Positions 30,015-39,621 are shown, counted from the first letter of the stretch. The stretch is DNA of 64,000 nucleotides from Brooklawnia sp963780175 (GCA_963780175.1 CAWAAT010000004.1:75097-139096), one strand, 5' to 3'. Notes: generated from the letters alone by a model not told the origin. A program made the numbers and translations.

Positions 30015-31280
30015 TCAAACGATTCTTACCGCGCCCACCGTGCGCTTTCCTCGACGCAGCACAGCCCAACCGCCGGCCAGCAGATCGTCACGGGCCAGTC
30101 GCTGCTCCACGTCAATCACCTTGCGATTGTTCAGGTACGCGCCGCCTTCCGCGATGGCCCGGCGTCCGGCGGACTTGGACGCCACCACCCCGCCGGCGAC
30201 GAGAGCGTCGCTCACCAGGGGCAGTTGGCCGTCGGCTGCGTGCAGATCGACAGCTCCCAGTTCCGCCATCACCGCGGGCAGCGTGGCTTCAGGCAATTCA
30301 CCCAAATCGGCACCCCCGAACAGTGCTCGGCCAGCTATTGCCGCCGCCTCCCGCTCAGCCCTGCCATGCACCAGATCGGTGATGTCGTCTGCCAGGGCGC
30401 GCTGGGCGGCCCGCAATTGCGGCCGATTGGCGGTCTGCTCGGCCAACTCGGTGATCTCGTTCAGGCTGCGCCAGGTGAAGATCTTCAGGTACTCGATCAC
30501 CTTGGCGTCCTCGGCGTTCAGCCAGAACTGGTGGAAGGCGAACGGGGAGGTGAGTTCCCGATCGATCCATACCGTCCCTGCCTCGGTCTTGCCGAACTTG
30601 CTGCCGTCCGCCTTGGTCAGCAGCGGGGTCACCAGACCGTGCACCTGAACCCCTTCAGTGCGTCTTATGAAGTCGATGCCCGCAGTGATGTTCCCCCACT
30701 GGTCCTGGGCGCCGGTCTGCAACGTCGCCCCGCGGGTCCGGTACAGCTCCCGGTAGTCGAGGGACTGCAGCAGCACGTAGGCGAACTCGGTGAAGCTGAT
30801 GCCGTCCTCGAGGCGGCGTGCAACCACATCGCGAGCGAGCATCCGGTTGACCGGGAAGTGCTTCCCGACATCCCGCAGGAAGTCCAAAGTCGACAGTGTC
30901 GACGTCCAATCGAAGTTGTTCACCACCAGGGCGGCGTTGTCGCCCTGGAAGCTGACATACCCGCTGACCTGGTCGCGCAGTCGCTCGGCCCATTCGTGCA
31001 CCACAGCGGCATCATTCATCACCCGCTCGCCGGCCAGCTTCGGATCGCCGATCAATCCGGTGGCACCACCCACCAGCAGGATGGGTCGATGACCGGCCTC
31101 CTGAATGCGTCTGGCCACCAGCAGCTGCATGAGATGGCCGATGTGCAGAGACGCCGCTGTCGGGTCGAAACCGACATAGGACGTGATGGGGCCTGCGTCC
31201 AGGTGGGCCGCCAGTGCGTCCACATCGGTCGATTGGGCGACGAAGCCACGCCAAGTCAGTTCTTCAAGCAGTGCGTTCAC
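30015..31280 (-). CDS. tyrS: Tyrosyl-tRNA synthetase
   Basis: 421 residues from a GTG start. The Rossmann fold has YVGFDPTAASLHIGHLMQLL (HIGH motif) and the KMSKS-type loop KADGSKFGKTEAGTVW; the S4-like C-terminal domain is at about 355-421 (AGGVVASKSAGRRAIAEGGA). It charges tRNA-Tyr. It stands between argH and the rRNA operon on the same strand, about 70 bp after argH. Confidence 0.96.
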   Translation of the reverse strand: MNALLEELTWRGFVAQSTDVDALAAHLDAGPITSYVGFDPTAASLHIGHLMQLLVARRIQEAGHRPILLVGGATGLIGDPKLAGERVMNDAAVVHEWAERLRDQVSGYVSFQGDNAALVVNNFDWTSTLSTLDFLRDVGKHFPVNRMLARDVVARRLEDGISFTEFAYVLLQSLDYRELYRTRGATLQTGAQDQWGNITAGIDFIRRTEGVQVHGLVTPLLTKADGSKFGKTEAGTVWIDRELTSPFAFHQFWLNAEDAKVIEYLKIFTWRSLNEITELAEQTANRPQLRAAQRALADDITDLVHGRAEREAAAIAGRALFGGADLGELPEATLPAVMAELGAVDLHAADGQLPLVSDALVAGGVVASKSAGRRAIAEGGAYLNNRKVIDVEQRLARDDLLAGGWAVLRRGKRTVGAVRIV

Positions 31281-31350
31281 CCCGACAGACTACCGGCCAC
31301 GAATACTGCGGCCGAACGGCGTGATCAGTGCCACTCCTTCGATGCCGGCC

Positions 31351-32838
31351 TCACAACGCCCGGCGCGCTCGTGGTGGCTGGTCTGCCTTGAGAGCGGCGA
31401 CAGGGTCGGCAGCAAACTGGCGAGCCACCCTGACGACTTCGCCCAGTTCGGCCAACTGTTCGGCGACGCGATCGGGGGCGGTCCCGCCACGACCGTGCCT
31501 GGCGGCCACCGATCCCTCGATGGTGAGCACCGCCAGCACTCCTTCGTCCAGTTCGGGCGCGATGGCGGCAAGGCGATCCGCGTCGAGGTCTGACAACTCG
31601 ATGCCGGCGGACTCACAGTGCCGCACAGCGGCCCCGGCGATGTCGTGGGCCCGGGAGAAGGGAACACCGCGGCGAACCAACCAGTCAGCCATGTCGGTTG
31701 CCAGCGAGAAACCTCTCGGGGCAGCGTGGGCCATTCGTTCTACGTCAAACCTGAGAGTGGCCACCATGCCGGCAACGGCGGGGAGCAGCACGTGCAGCTG
31801 GTCGACAGAGTCGAAGAGCGGCTCCTTGTCCTCCTGCAGATCGCGGTTGTAGGCCAGCGGAAGTCCCTTGCAGGTGGCGAGCAGTCCGGCCAGGTTCCCG
31901 ATCAGGCGACCGGCTTTTCCTCGAGCCAGTTCAGCCACGTCGGGGTTCTTCTTCTGGGGCATGATGCTCGACCCCGTCGACCAGGCGTCGTCCAGTTTCG
32001 CGAAGCCGAACTCGGGAGTGACCCATATGATCACGTCCTCGGCGAGCCTCGACAGGTCGACTCCGACCTGCGAGAGCACGTAGCAGGCCTCGGTGACCAG
32101 ATCACGGGAGGCCGTCCCGTCTATCGAGTTGGCCACCGAGGAGGCGAACCCCAGATCGGCTGCCACCTGTTCGGGATCAAGACCCAGGGACGTGCCGGCC
32201 AGCGCCGCAGAACCGTACGGGCTGACAGCTGCCCGCCGATCGAGATCGGTGAGACGGTCGATGTCGCGCAACAACGGCCAGGCGTGCGCCAACAACTGGT
32301 GGCTGAGCAGCACGGGCTGGGCGGTCTGCAGGTGCGTGCGTCCCGGCATGATGGCACCCAGGTGAGTCTGGGCCTGCTGGGCCAACGCGTCGACGACGCC
32401 GAGCACATCCTCGGCGATCAGCCTCACCTCGCGCCTCAACCAACGCCTCACCAACGTCGCGATCTGGTCGTTGCGTGACCGGCCGGCGCGCAGCCGTCCG
32501 CCCAGTTCGGGACCGACGCGTTCGACCAGCAGCCGCTCGAGTGCCCCGTGCACGTCCTCATCGGTGGGCGCCGCGACGATACGGCCGGCCTGCACATCGG
32601 TGCGCAGGCCATGCAGTGCCTCCCGCATGGCCTCGTGGTCGGCATCACTGAGCAACCCGGCCCTGTGCAGGGCAGCCGCGTGGGCGATCGAGCCGTCCAG
32701 ATCATCGAGTGCCAGGCGCCAGTCGAAGTGGGTGGAAACCGACAACGCGAACATGGCATCCGCGGGTGCGCCGGAGAACCGCCCGCCCCACAGGAATCCG
32801 TCGGCGTGCTGGGGACTCGGCATGTCTGGGGTGGTCAC
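31351..32838 (-). CDS. argH: Argininosuccinate lyase
   Basis: 495 residues from GTG 32838. The superfamily signature GSSIMPQKKNPDVAELARGK is complete (about residue 290), with GRSRNDQIATLVRRWLR and the catalytic His region MPGRTHLQTAQPVLLSHQL. It splits argininosuccinate into arginine and fumarate. It follows argR by 21 bp. The C-terminal ~25 residues extend past the usual end. Confidence 0.96.
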   Translation of the reverse strand: MTTPDMPSPQHADGFLWGGRFSGAPADAMFALSVSTHFDWRLALDDLDGSIAHAAALHRAGLLSDADHEAMREALHGLRTDVQAGRIVAAPTDEDVHGALERLLVERVGPELGGRLRAGRSRNDQIATLVRRWLRREVRLIAEDVLGVVDALAQQAQTHLGAIMPGRTHLQTAQPVLLSHQLLAHAWPLLRDIDRLTDLDRRAAVSPYGSAALAGTSLGLDPEQVAADLGFASSVANSIDGTASRDLVTEACYVLSQVGVDLSRLAEDVIIWVTPEFGFAKLDDAWSTGSSIMPQKKNPDVAELARGKAGRLIGNLAGLLATCKGLPLAYNRDLQEDKEPLFDSVDQLHVLLPAVAGMVATLRFDVERMAHAAPRGFSLATDMADWLVRRGVPFSRAHDIAGAAVRHCESAGIELSDLDADRLAAIAPELDEGVLAVLTIEGSVAARHGRGGTAPDRVAEQLAELGEVVRVARQFAADPVAALKADQPPRARRAL

Positions 32839-32859
32839 TTGTCCATCATGGCATGGGCC

Positions 32860-33393
32860 TCACTCCTGACCTGCGGGCTCGCCTGGACCCTCACGCAACT
32901 CGCCGGCAGCCAGCCCGGTGAACCAGTCAGCCAGCCGCTGGCCGCCGTCGGCCTCCCGGGCGATGACCATGATCGAGTCATCCCCGGCGATCGTGCCGAG
33001 AATGTCCTCGCGAGCCACCCGGTCGATGACGGACGCAAAGTACTGCGCGGCCCCCGGCGGAGTCTTCAACACCGCCAGATTCCCCGAGCCCGCAGCCGTG
33101 ATGAGCAGCTCGACACAGACCCGCGCCAACCGGGACTCGCGGGCCACGTGATCGGAGGCGACCTCGGCACCGGGAGGTGCGTACACCAGTGAGCCGGCTG
33201 CGCTGCGAACCCGGACAGCTCCGATCTCCAGGAGGTCCTTGCTGAGGGTGCCCTGACTGACGGTGATACCGTCGGCGGCGAGCAACTCAGCCAGTTCGGC
33301 CTGTGAGGAGATCGCGCGGCGCTGAATGAGGTCGATGATGCGGGCCTGGCGGACCACTCGCGAGGACGACCGAGGTGCCGCCTCGTCAGCCAT
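32860..33393 (-). CDS. argR: Arginine repressor ArgR
   Basis: 177 residues from ATG 33393 (MADEAAPRSSSRVVRQARII); the start overlaps the argD end by 8 bp. The winged helix holds QAELAELLAADGITVSQGTLSKDL, and the C-terminal hexamerisation/arginine-binding domain has GTIAGDDSIMVIAR. With arginine bound it represses the arg genes, including its own operon. Candidate operators are seen at argC (37669-37702). Confidence 0.95.
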   Translation of the reverse strand: MADEAAPRSSSRVVRQARIIDLIQRRAISSQAELAELLAADGITVSQGTLSKDLLEIGAVRVRSAAGSLVYAPPGAEVASDHVARESRLARVCVELLITAAGSGNLAVLKTPPGAAQYFASVIDRVAREDILGTIAGDDSIMVIAREADGGQRLADWFTGLAAGELREGPGEPAGQE

Positions 33394-34582
33394 CGGAACT
33401 GACCTCATCACACACCTGGGCCAGCGCGGCCACGAACGCATCAATCTGCGCGGTCCTGATGACCAGCGGCGGAGCCAATCTCAGCACCGCGGGGCGAGGC
33501 GCGTTGATGATCCAACCCCTCCCCAGCATGGTTTCGGCAACCTGCGGAGCGATCTCGGTCGCCAGTTGGATCCCCAGCAGGAGCCCTCGTCCCCGCACGC
33601 CGACGATCTGCGGGTGGCCCAGCGCCATGACCGACGCCGTCAAGTAGCGACCCAACTCACGACTGCGCTCCAACAGGCCCTGCGACTCGATGGTCGACAG
33701 CACGGCCAGCCCAGCGGCTGCTGACAGCGGGTTGCCGGCGAAGGTGGAGCCGTGGCTTCCCGGGGTGAACAGCTCACCAGCTGCTCCCAGCGCGATACAG
33801 GCACCGATGGGGACGCCGTTGCCGAGTCCCTTGGCAAGCGTGATCAGGTCCGGATCCAGCCCGTCTGCCACGCAGGTGAGCCACTCGCCGCATCGTCCGA
33901 TGCCGGTCTGCACCTCATCAACCCACATCAGGGCGCCGTGCCGGCGGGTGATCTCGCGCACTCCCGCCAGGAAGCCCGTCGGCGGGCACACCACACCGTT
34001 CTCGCCCTGAATGGTCTCGAGGACCACGGCAGCGGTCCGGTCGTCCACCGCCTCGGCCAGGGCGACCAGGTCGCCGTAGGGAACGAAAACCACGTCACCG
34101 GGCAGGGGCTCGAACGGTTCGCGATACTTGGCGGTGGAGGTCAGCGCGAGGGCGCCCATCGTCCGTCCGTGGAAGGAGCCCTCCATGGCCACCAGCCGGG
34201 TACGACCGGTCAGCCGGGTCACCTTGAACGCGGCCTCGTTGGCCTCGGTGCCCGAGTTGGCGAAGTAGACGCGTGCGGACTTGGCCGGGTCGCCCCCGGT
34301 CGCCAGCTGGGCCAGCCGCTCGGCCAACTCGATCTGGGGTGGCGAGGCGAATAGGTTGCTGATGTGACCGAGGGCGGCCAACTGTTCGCTGACCGCCTGC
34401 AGCACAGCCGGGTGGGCGTGCCCCAGCCCGCCGACAGCGATGCCGCTGAACATGTCGACGTACGAGTTGCCGTCGGCGTCCCACAGCTGCGCGCCCTGAC
34501 CGCGGACGAACACCCGTTTGGGGGCGCCGAAGGTGTTCATCATCACGTGGCTGTAGCGGTCGAGCCAGCCGTGCTGATCCAT
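33386..34582 (-). CDS. argD: Acetylornithine aminotransferase
   Basis: 398 residues from ATG 34582, with AGGAGG six bases upstream. Class III aminotransferase: VDMFSGIAVGGLGHAHPAVL near the N-terminus, the cofactor-contact LMWVDEVQTGIGRCG and the PLP lysine in LITLAKGLGNGVPIGA. It converts N-acetylglutamate semialdehyde to N-acetylornithine. It starts one base from the argB stop and runs into argR with an 8-bp overlap. Confidence 0.95.
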   Translation of the reverse strand: MDQHGWLDRYSHVMMNTFGAPKRVFVRGQGAQLWDADGNSYVDMFSGIAVGGLGHAHPAVLQAVSEQLAALGHISNLFASPPQIELAERLAQLATGGDPAKSARVYFANSGTEANEAAFKVTRLTGRTRLVAMEGSFHGRTMGALALTSTAKYREPFEPLPGDVVFVPYGDLVALAEAVDDRTAAVVLETIQGENGVVCPPTGFLAGVREITRRHGALMWVDEVQTGIGRCGEWLTCVADGLDPDLITLAKGLGNGVPIGACIALGAAGELFTPGSHGSTFAGNPLSAAAGLAVLSTIESQGLLERSRELGRYLTASVMALGHPQIVGVRGRGLLLGIQLATEIAPQVAETMLGRGWIINAPRPAVLRLAPPLVIRTAQIDAFVAALAQVCDEVSSDG

Positions 34583-34583
34583 C

Positions 34584-35492
34584 TCAGGCCTCCTTGGCGT
34601 CATCAGCGCGCACCATGGTGCCCATGCCCTCGTCGGTGAAGATCTCCAACAGCAGGGCGTGCTTGACCCGACCGTCGATGATCGTCGCGCGCTCCACCCC
34701 ACCCTCCACGGCCCGCAGGCAGGCCTCCATCTTGGGACGCATGCCCGACTCGAGGCTGGGCAGCATCTCGCGCAGTTCGTCGGGGGTGATCTGGGTGACG
34801 ACCTCGGTCGAGTTCGGCCAGTCCGCGTAGAGACCGGCCACGTCCGTCAGCATGACGAGGCGCTCAGCCTTCAGGGCCACAGCCAACGCGGCCGCTGCCG
34901 TGTCGGCGTTCACGTTGTAGATGAGGTCACCGGGGCCGGGGGCGACCGTGGCCACCACCGGGACGCGGCCGTTCTCGATCAGGTCGAGAACCGCGCCCGG
35001 GTTGACCGAGGCGACGTCGCCGACCTGCCCGAGATCGATCTCCTCACCGTCCAACTCGATCAGCTTGGGCTCGGCGGTGAACAAGCCGCCGTCCTCGCCG
35101 GACAGCCCGACGGCGAACGGGGCGTAACGATTGATGAGGTTCACCAGTTCTCGACCGACCTGGCCTACCAGCACCATGCGCACGACCTCCATGGCCTCGG
35201 CGCTGGTCACCCGCAGTCCGCCGCGGAACTCCGACTTGATGTCGAGTCGAGCCAGCATGGAGTTGATCTGTGGCCCGCCGCCGTGCACGACGACCGCCTT
35301 CACCCCGGCGCGCCGCAGGAAGACGATGTCCTGGGCGAACGCGAGCTTGAGGTCGTCATCGATCATGGCGTTGCCGCCGTACTTGATGACCACGGTCTTG
35401 CCGGCGTACTGCATGAGCCAGGGCAGTGCCTCGATCAGCACGCCCGCCTTGGCGACCAGGGTCTGTTCGTCGATGGTGCGTTTGATTGCCAT
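34584..35492 (-). CDS. argB: Acetylglutamate kinase
   Basis: 302 residues. Phosphate-binding motifs KTVVIKYGGNAMIDDDL and VKAVVVHGGGPQINSMLARL are intact, as is the arginine-sensitive family's N-terminal helix. It phosphorylates N-acetylglutamate and is often feedback-inhibited by arginine. The ATG overlaps the argJ stop by one base (TGATG). Confidence 0.96.
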   Translation of the reverse strand: MAIKRTIDEQTLVAKAGVLIEALPWLMQYAGKTVVIKYGGNAMIDDDLKLAFAQDIVFLRRAGVKAVVVHGGGPQINSMLARLDIKSEFRGGLRVTSAEAMEVVRMVLVGQVGRELVNLINRYAPFAVGLSGEDGGLFTAEPKLIELDGEEIDLGQVGDVASVNPGAVLDLIENGRVPVVATVAPGPGDLIYNVNADTAAAALAVALKAERLVMLTDVAGLYADWPNSTEVVTQITPDELREMLPSLESGMRPKMEACLRAVEGGVERATIIDGRVKHALLLEIFTDEGMGTMVRADDAKEA

Positions 35493-36643
35493 CAGGAGCT
35501 GTACTCCGCATTCTCTTTGACGTACTCGTAGGTCAGGTCGTTGGTCCAGATCGTCGCCGCCGAGTTCCCGGCGTGCAGGTCCACCAGGACGTGCACCTCT
35601 CGGGGGCCGAGGTCAACCAGCGAACGGTCCTGCCCCAATCCGCCCCCCTGGCAGACCTGGACACCGTTGATGCTGACGTCCAGCTGATCGGGTTCGAAGG
35701 CGGCCTTGGTGACTCCGATCGCCGACAGGACGCGTCCCCAGTTGGGGTCGTTGCCGAAGATCGCGCACTTGAACAGGTTGCTGCGCCCGATCTCGCGGGC
35801 CACCTCCAGGGCGTCGTCCTCGCTCGCGGCGTTCACCACCTCGATGGCGATGTCGTGGGAGGCGCCCTCGGCGTCCCCGATGAGCTGACGGGCCAGACTC
35901 CAGCACACCCTGGCCAGCAGTGCGGTGAACTCGTCGGCGGCCGGACGCACCCGGGAAGCACCGCTGGCGAGCAGGAAGACGGTGTCGTTGGTGGACATGC
36001 ACCCGTCGGAGTCGATCCGGTCGAAGGTCAGACTGGTGGCAGCACGCAGACACCCCTCCACCTCCGACTGATCGACCTCGGCGTCGGTGGTGAGCACCAC
36101 CAGCATGGTGGCCAGGGCGGGTGCCAGCATGCCGGCACCCTTCGCCATGCCACCGATCGAGTATCCGGGGCCGTGCGCGACCGCCTGCTTCGCGACGGTG
36201 TCGGTGGTCATGATCGCCTGCGCGGCGCCCGGGCCGCCCTCGTCCGACAACTGTTCGACAGCCTGGTGAACCCCGGCCAGCAACGCGTCCATCGGCAGTC
36301 GGACGCCGATCAGCCCGGTCGAGCAGACGCCGATCTCATCCGGTGCGCACCCCAACCGGCCGGCCACCTCGGTGGCCGTGGCAACCGCGTCCTGATAGCC
36401 GGGACGCCCGGTGCAGGCGTTGGCGCCGCCAGAGTTCAAGACCACCGCGCGCAGGCGGCCGTTGGAGACGGCCTGGCGCGACCACTCGACGGGCGCGGCA
36501 AAGACCCGGTTGGACGTGAAGACTGCGGCGGCGTCGAAACGTGGCCCCTGGTTGACGACCAGTGCCAGGTCAGGACGGCCACTTGCCTTGATGCCGGCCG
36601 CGACCCCTGCCGCGACGAAGCCCTTGGGATCGGTGATGCTCAC
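35492..36643 (-). CDS. argJ: Bifunctional ornithine acetyltransferase / N-acetylglutamate synthase
   Basis: 383 residues from GTG 36643, overlapping the argC stop as GTGA; the frame is open to 36706 only within argC. The autocleavage site, with Thr as the new N-terminal nucleophile, is in PALATMLVVLTTDAEV. Motifs VFTSNRVFAAPVEWSR and NSGGANACTG are typical. It recycles acetyl groups from acetylornithine to glutamate, so a cyclic pathway is used. Confidence 0.95.
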   Translation of the reverse strand: MSITDPKGFVAAGVAAGIKASGRPDLALVVNQGPRFDAAAVFTSNRVFAAPVEWSRQAVSNGRLRAVVLNSGGANACTGRPGYQDAVATATEVAGRLGCAPDEIGVCSTGLIGVRLPMDALLAGVHQAVEQLSDEGGPGAAQAIMTTDTVAKQAVAHGPGYSIGGMAKGAGMLAPALATMLVVLTTDAEVDQSEVEGCLRAATSLTFDRIDSDGCMSTNDTVFLLASGASRVRPAADEFTALLARVCWSLARQLIGDAEGASHDIAIEVVNAASEDDALEVAREIGRSNLFKCAIFGNDPNWGRVLSAIGVTKAAFEPDQLDVSINGVQVCQGGGLGQDRSLVDLGPREVHVLVDLHAGNSAATIWTNDLTYEYVKENAEYSS

Positions 36644-37668
36644 GGGGCCACTCCCATCGCCGTCAGACCGCTGGTCTCTGGCAGCCCGAGTGCCAGGTTC
36701 ATGCACTGGATGGCACCACCGGCGGTGCCCTTGGTCAGGTTGTCCAGGGTGCCGACCGCGACGAGGCGACCCGCGGCCTCATCCACCGTCACCTGCACCT
36801 GGAAGCCGTTGCTGCCCAGCACCGACTTGGACGCAGGCCAACTGCCCGCCGGCAGGACGGTGCAGAAGGGCTCATCGGCGTAGGCCTCAGCGTAGGTCTG
36901 CTGCACCTGCTGGGCGCTGACACTGTCGATCGGCGCCGTGCAGACCGCCAGGATGCCACGTGACATCGGCGCCAGCATCGGCGTGAAGCTCACGGTGGGT
37001 TCCTCGGCACCGAGTGCGGCCAAGTTCTGCAGGATCTCGGGGACGTGGCGGTGCACTCCCCCGACCCCGTAGGCACTGATCGAGTTGAAGAGTTCGCTGC
37101 CCAGCAGGTGCACCTTGGCCGACTTCCCGGCCCCAGAGGTGCCGGACGCTGCCGCCACCGTGATGTCGCGACCGGTGATCAGACCGGCGGTCATCGCGGG
37201 CAGCAAGGTCAAGGTGGCGGTGGTCGGGTAGCAGCCAGCCACCGCAATCCGCTTCGTCTGAGCCAGCACCTGGCGCTGGCCGGGCATTTCCGGCAGTCCG
37301 TAGGGCCAGGTCCCGGCATGCTCGGAATCGTAGAAGGCGCGCCACTGCTCGGGATCGCTCAACCGGAAGTCCGCGCCACAGTCGATGACCAGAACGTCCT
37401 CACCCAACTGTTCGGCGACCTGCGCGGAAGCGCCGTGCGGCAGTGCGAGGAAGACGACGTCGTGGCCGGCGAGGTTCTCGACGGTGGTGTCCAGCACGTC
37501 TCGATCGGCCAGTCCGGGCAGATTCGGCAGGTGAGCCCCGAGTTTCGTTCCGGCATTGGAGTGGGCGGTCAAGGCGCCGATGCGGACGTCGGGATGTCCT
37601 GCGGCCAACCGAAGGATCTCGCCGCCGGCGTAGCCCGTGCACCCGGCCACGGCTATCGAGTAAGTCAT
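36640..37668 (-). CDS. argC: N-acetyl-gamma-glutamyl-phosphate reductase
   Basis: 342 residues beginning MTYSIAVAGCTGYAGGEILR with the NADP-binding glycine motif; the catalytic cysteine is in VAGCYPTTATLTLLPA. It is the first gene of argC-argJ-argB-argD-argR-argH. No ribosome-binding site is seen upstream; an operator abuts the ATG directly, so a leaderless mRNA is likely (see findings). Confidence 0.96.
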   Translation of the reverse strand: MTYSIAVAGCTGYAGGEILRLAAGHPDVRIGALTAHSNAGTKLGAHLPNLPGLADRDVLDTTVENLAGHDVVFLALPHGASAQVAEQLGEDVLVIDCGADFRLSDPEQWRAFYDSEHAGTWPYGLPEMPGQRQVLAQTKRIAVAGCYPTTATLTLLPAMTAGLITGRDITVAAASGTSGAGKSAKVHLLGSELFNSISAYGVGGVHRHVPEILQNLAALGAEEPTVSFTPMLAPMSRGILAVCTAPIDSVSAQQVQQTYAEAYADEPFCTVLPAGSWPASKSVLGSNGFQVQVTVDEAAGRLVAVGTLDNLTKGTAGGAIQCMNLALGLPETSGLTAMGVAP

Positions 37669-37702
37669 GGCATAACTATGCCTTCCAGCGAATAGCTATG
37701 CA
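37669..37702 (-). promoter_or_regulatory. Two ARG-box-like operators overlapping the argC promoter
   Basis: 37669-37682 is a perfect 14-base palindrome (GGCATAGTTATGCC on the minus strand) touching the argC start codon. 37689-37702 is a second, imperfect one (TGCATAGCTATTCG). A -35-like TTGCAT and a -10-like CATAGT lie 17 bases apart within them. The palindromes fit the AT-rich ArgR operator type, and argR is in the same operon. Confidence 0.72.
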
Positions 37703-38295
37703 ACTTCGTGTCGCGGGTTGACAGGACCGCCAGCGGGTGGCGTCGGCGACAGGACGAGGGCACCTGCGATCACCATGGCCAGGCCCAACTCGAACCCATC
37801 GTCGTCCAGCACCGCGCTTGTGGCGGGCAACAAGCCGAGCGCATGGAGGTTCTGCCGGGTCTGCTCCTGCATCACGTGGCCGAGGATGAAGTGCGTCATC
37901 GATCGAGCCGCCCGCGGGGCGGCCGAGGCCGACCAGCCAGCGTCGAGGAACACTCGCACGGCACCCTCGTCCGGCTCGCGCCGGCCAAGCCCGACAGCCA
38001 ACGTCGCTGCCACCAGTTCGGCGGCGTCGCGGTGAGTCAACAGGACGCGTCTCAGCTCTCGTGCCCAATCCCCCAAGGCGGCGTCCAGGACTCCTCGAAC
38101 GGGCTCGACCTGCGCCGCGAGAATGGCATCCGACACACCGGCGAGCAGGGTCTGCTTGTTGGCGTAGTGCCAGTAGATGGTTGCCGCCTGAACGCCGGTC
38201 GCCTCGCCGATGCGGCGCATGGACAGATCAGCCAGCCCGTAGGTGTCGAGAATCTCGAGCGCGGCGGCGACGATGTCATCCCTGCTGACGGCCAC
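37696..38295 (-). CDS. TetR-family transcriptional regulator
   Basis: 199 residues from GTG 38295 (VAVSRDDIVAAALEILDTYG); upstream of it the frame is open but unlike protein. The helix-turn-helix is LSMRRIGEATGVQAATIYWH followed by YANKQTLL, closest in form to the TetR/TetR_C subgroup. The C-terminal ligand domain is Ala-rich. It is divergent from the aminotransferase with 83 bp between starts, so that gene is a likely target. The C-terminus overlaps the argC upstream operator region by a few bases (37696-37702). Confidence 0.85.
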   Translation of the reverse strand: MAVSRDDIVAAALEILDTYGLADLSMRRIGEATGVQAATIYWHYANKQTLLAGVSDAILAAQVEPVRGVLDAALGDWARELRRVLLTHRDAAELVAATLAVGLGRREPDEGAVRVFLDAGWSASAAPRAARSMTHFILGHVMQEQTRQNLHALGLLPATSAVLDDDGFELGLAMVIAGALVLSPTPPAGGPVNPRHEVA

Positions 38296-38378
38296 CAGCC
38301 GACCATACCGTTTGGCTCGAAGGGCCAGTACTCTTGACTGCGTCGTTCCGCGCGGGACGACGTGGGAAGGGCGAGACA

Positions 38379-39593
38379 GTGGCGAAGTACCAGCAGGCGA
38401 CTCGGTTGCAGGGTGTGCACTACGACGTGCGCGGACGCAACATGGTGGAGGCCCAGCGCATGGAGGCCGAGGGCCAGCGGATCCTGCACCTGAACATCGG
38501 CAACCTCGCACCCTTCGGCTTCTCGGCCCCGGAATCGATGGTGCGCAGCGTCGTCGCCCACATGAACGAATCAGACGGCTACGCCGATGCGCGGGGGATC
38601 TACTCGGCGCGCACCGCGGTGGCGAACTACTACCAGGAGCAGGGCCTCGACATCGACGTGCCCCAGGTGCTGATCGGCAACGGCGTGAGCGAACTTATCT
38701 CGATGGTGCTGCAGGCCATGGTCAACATCGGCGACGAAATCCTCATCCCGGCCCCCGATTATCCGTTGTGGACCGCACAGGCCACCCTGACCGGCGGCAC
38801 CCCCGTGCACTACCTGTGCGACGAGGAGAACGGCTGGCAGCCCGATCTGGCGGACATCGAGTCGAAGATCACGGACAAGACCCGCGCGATCGTCGTGATC
38901 AACCCCAACAACCCGACCGGGGCCGTCTACAGCCGCGAGGTGCTGACCAAGATCGTCGATCTTGCCCGCAAGCACCACCTCATCGTGCTCTCAGATGAGA
39001 TCTACGAGAAAATCATCTACTCGGGCGAGCACATCCACATGGCCAGCCTCACCGGTCACGACGTGTTGTGCTTCACCTTCTCGGGGCTGTCGAAGGCCTA
39101 CCGGGCATGTGGCTACCGCGCCGGTTGGCTGGTCGTCACCGGTCCGCTGGACGACGCCTCAGATCTGCGTGAGGGCCTGCTGTTACTGGCCAACATGCGG
39201 ATGTGCGCCAACGTGCCGGCCCAGCACGCGATTCAGACCGCTCTGGGCGGCTACCAGTCGATCGACGACCTGGTGAAGCCGGGCGGACGATTCCATGACC
39301 AACTGCAGCTGTCACATGAACTGCTCAACCAGATCGAAGGGCTCAGTTGCCAGCCTGCGCAGGGGGCGCTCTACCTGTTCCCGCGGCTTGACCCGGAGGC
39401 CTTCCCCATCAGCAACGACGAGGACTGGGCGCTGGGCCTGCTGCAGCGCAAGAAGATCCTCATCAGCCATGGACGCGGCTTCAACTGGCCCTGGCCAGAC
39501 CACTTCCGCCTGGTGGCCCTGCCGGAGGAGAAGGTGCTGCGCGAGGCGATCGGTCGACTCGCCGAGTACTGCGACGAGACCAGGGTCGCCTGA
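38379..39593 (+). CDS. Class I/II PLP-dependent aminotransferase, AlaA-like
   Basis: 404 residues from GTG 38379, preceded by GGAAGGG. Family motifs: HLNIGNLAPFGFSAPESMV, NPNNPTGAVYSREVL, and the PLP lysine in FSGLSKAYRACGYRAGW. The N-terminus and SELISMVLQAM resemble glutamate-pyruvate aminotransferase AlaA. It probably moves amino groups between alanine and 2-oxoglutarate. Downstream lies a hairpin shared with the convergent pheT. Confidence 0.87.
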   Translation: MAKYQQATRLQGVHYDVRGRNMVEAQRMEAEGQRILHLNIGNLAPFGFSAPESMVRSVVAHMNESDGYADARGIYSARTAVANYYQEQGLDIDVPQVLIGNGVSELISMVLQAMVNIGDEILIPAPDYPLWTAQATLTGGTPVHYLCDEENGWQPDLADIESKITDKTRAIVVINPNNPTGAVYSREVLTKIVDLARKHHLIVLSDEIYEKIIYSGEHIHMASLTGHDVLCFTFSGLSKAYRACGYRAGWLVVTGPLDDASDLREGLLLLANMRMCANVPAQHAIQTALGGYQSIDDLVKPGGRFHDQLQLSHELLNQIEGLSCQPAQGALYLFPRLDPEAFPISNDEDWALGLLQRKKILISHGRGFNWPWPDHFRLVALPEEKVLREAIGRLAEYCDETRVA

Positions 39594-39621
39594 GACCTCC
39601 CCACCACACGTCACAAACGAT

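Noticed and set aside
30013..30018. TTGACA on the minus strand as a third rRNA promoter
   Set aside because: It overlaps the tyrS stop and no -10 hexamer is found 16-19 bases downstream.
35486..36883. 465-codon plus-strand frame opposite argJ and argC
   Set aside because: Antisense shadow; no domain or ribosome site, and argJ/argC are unmistakable.
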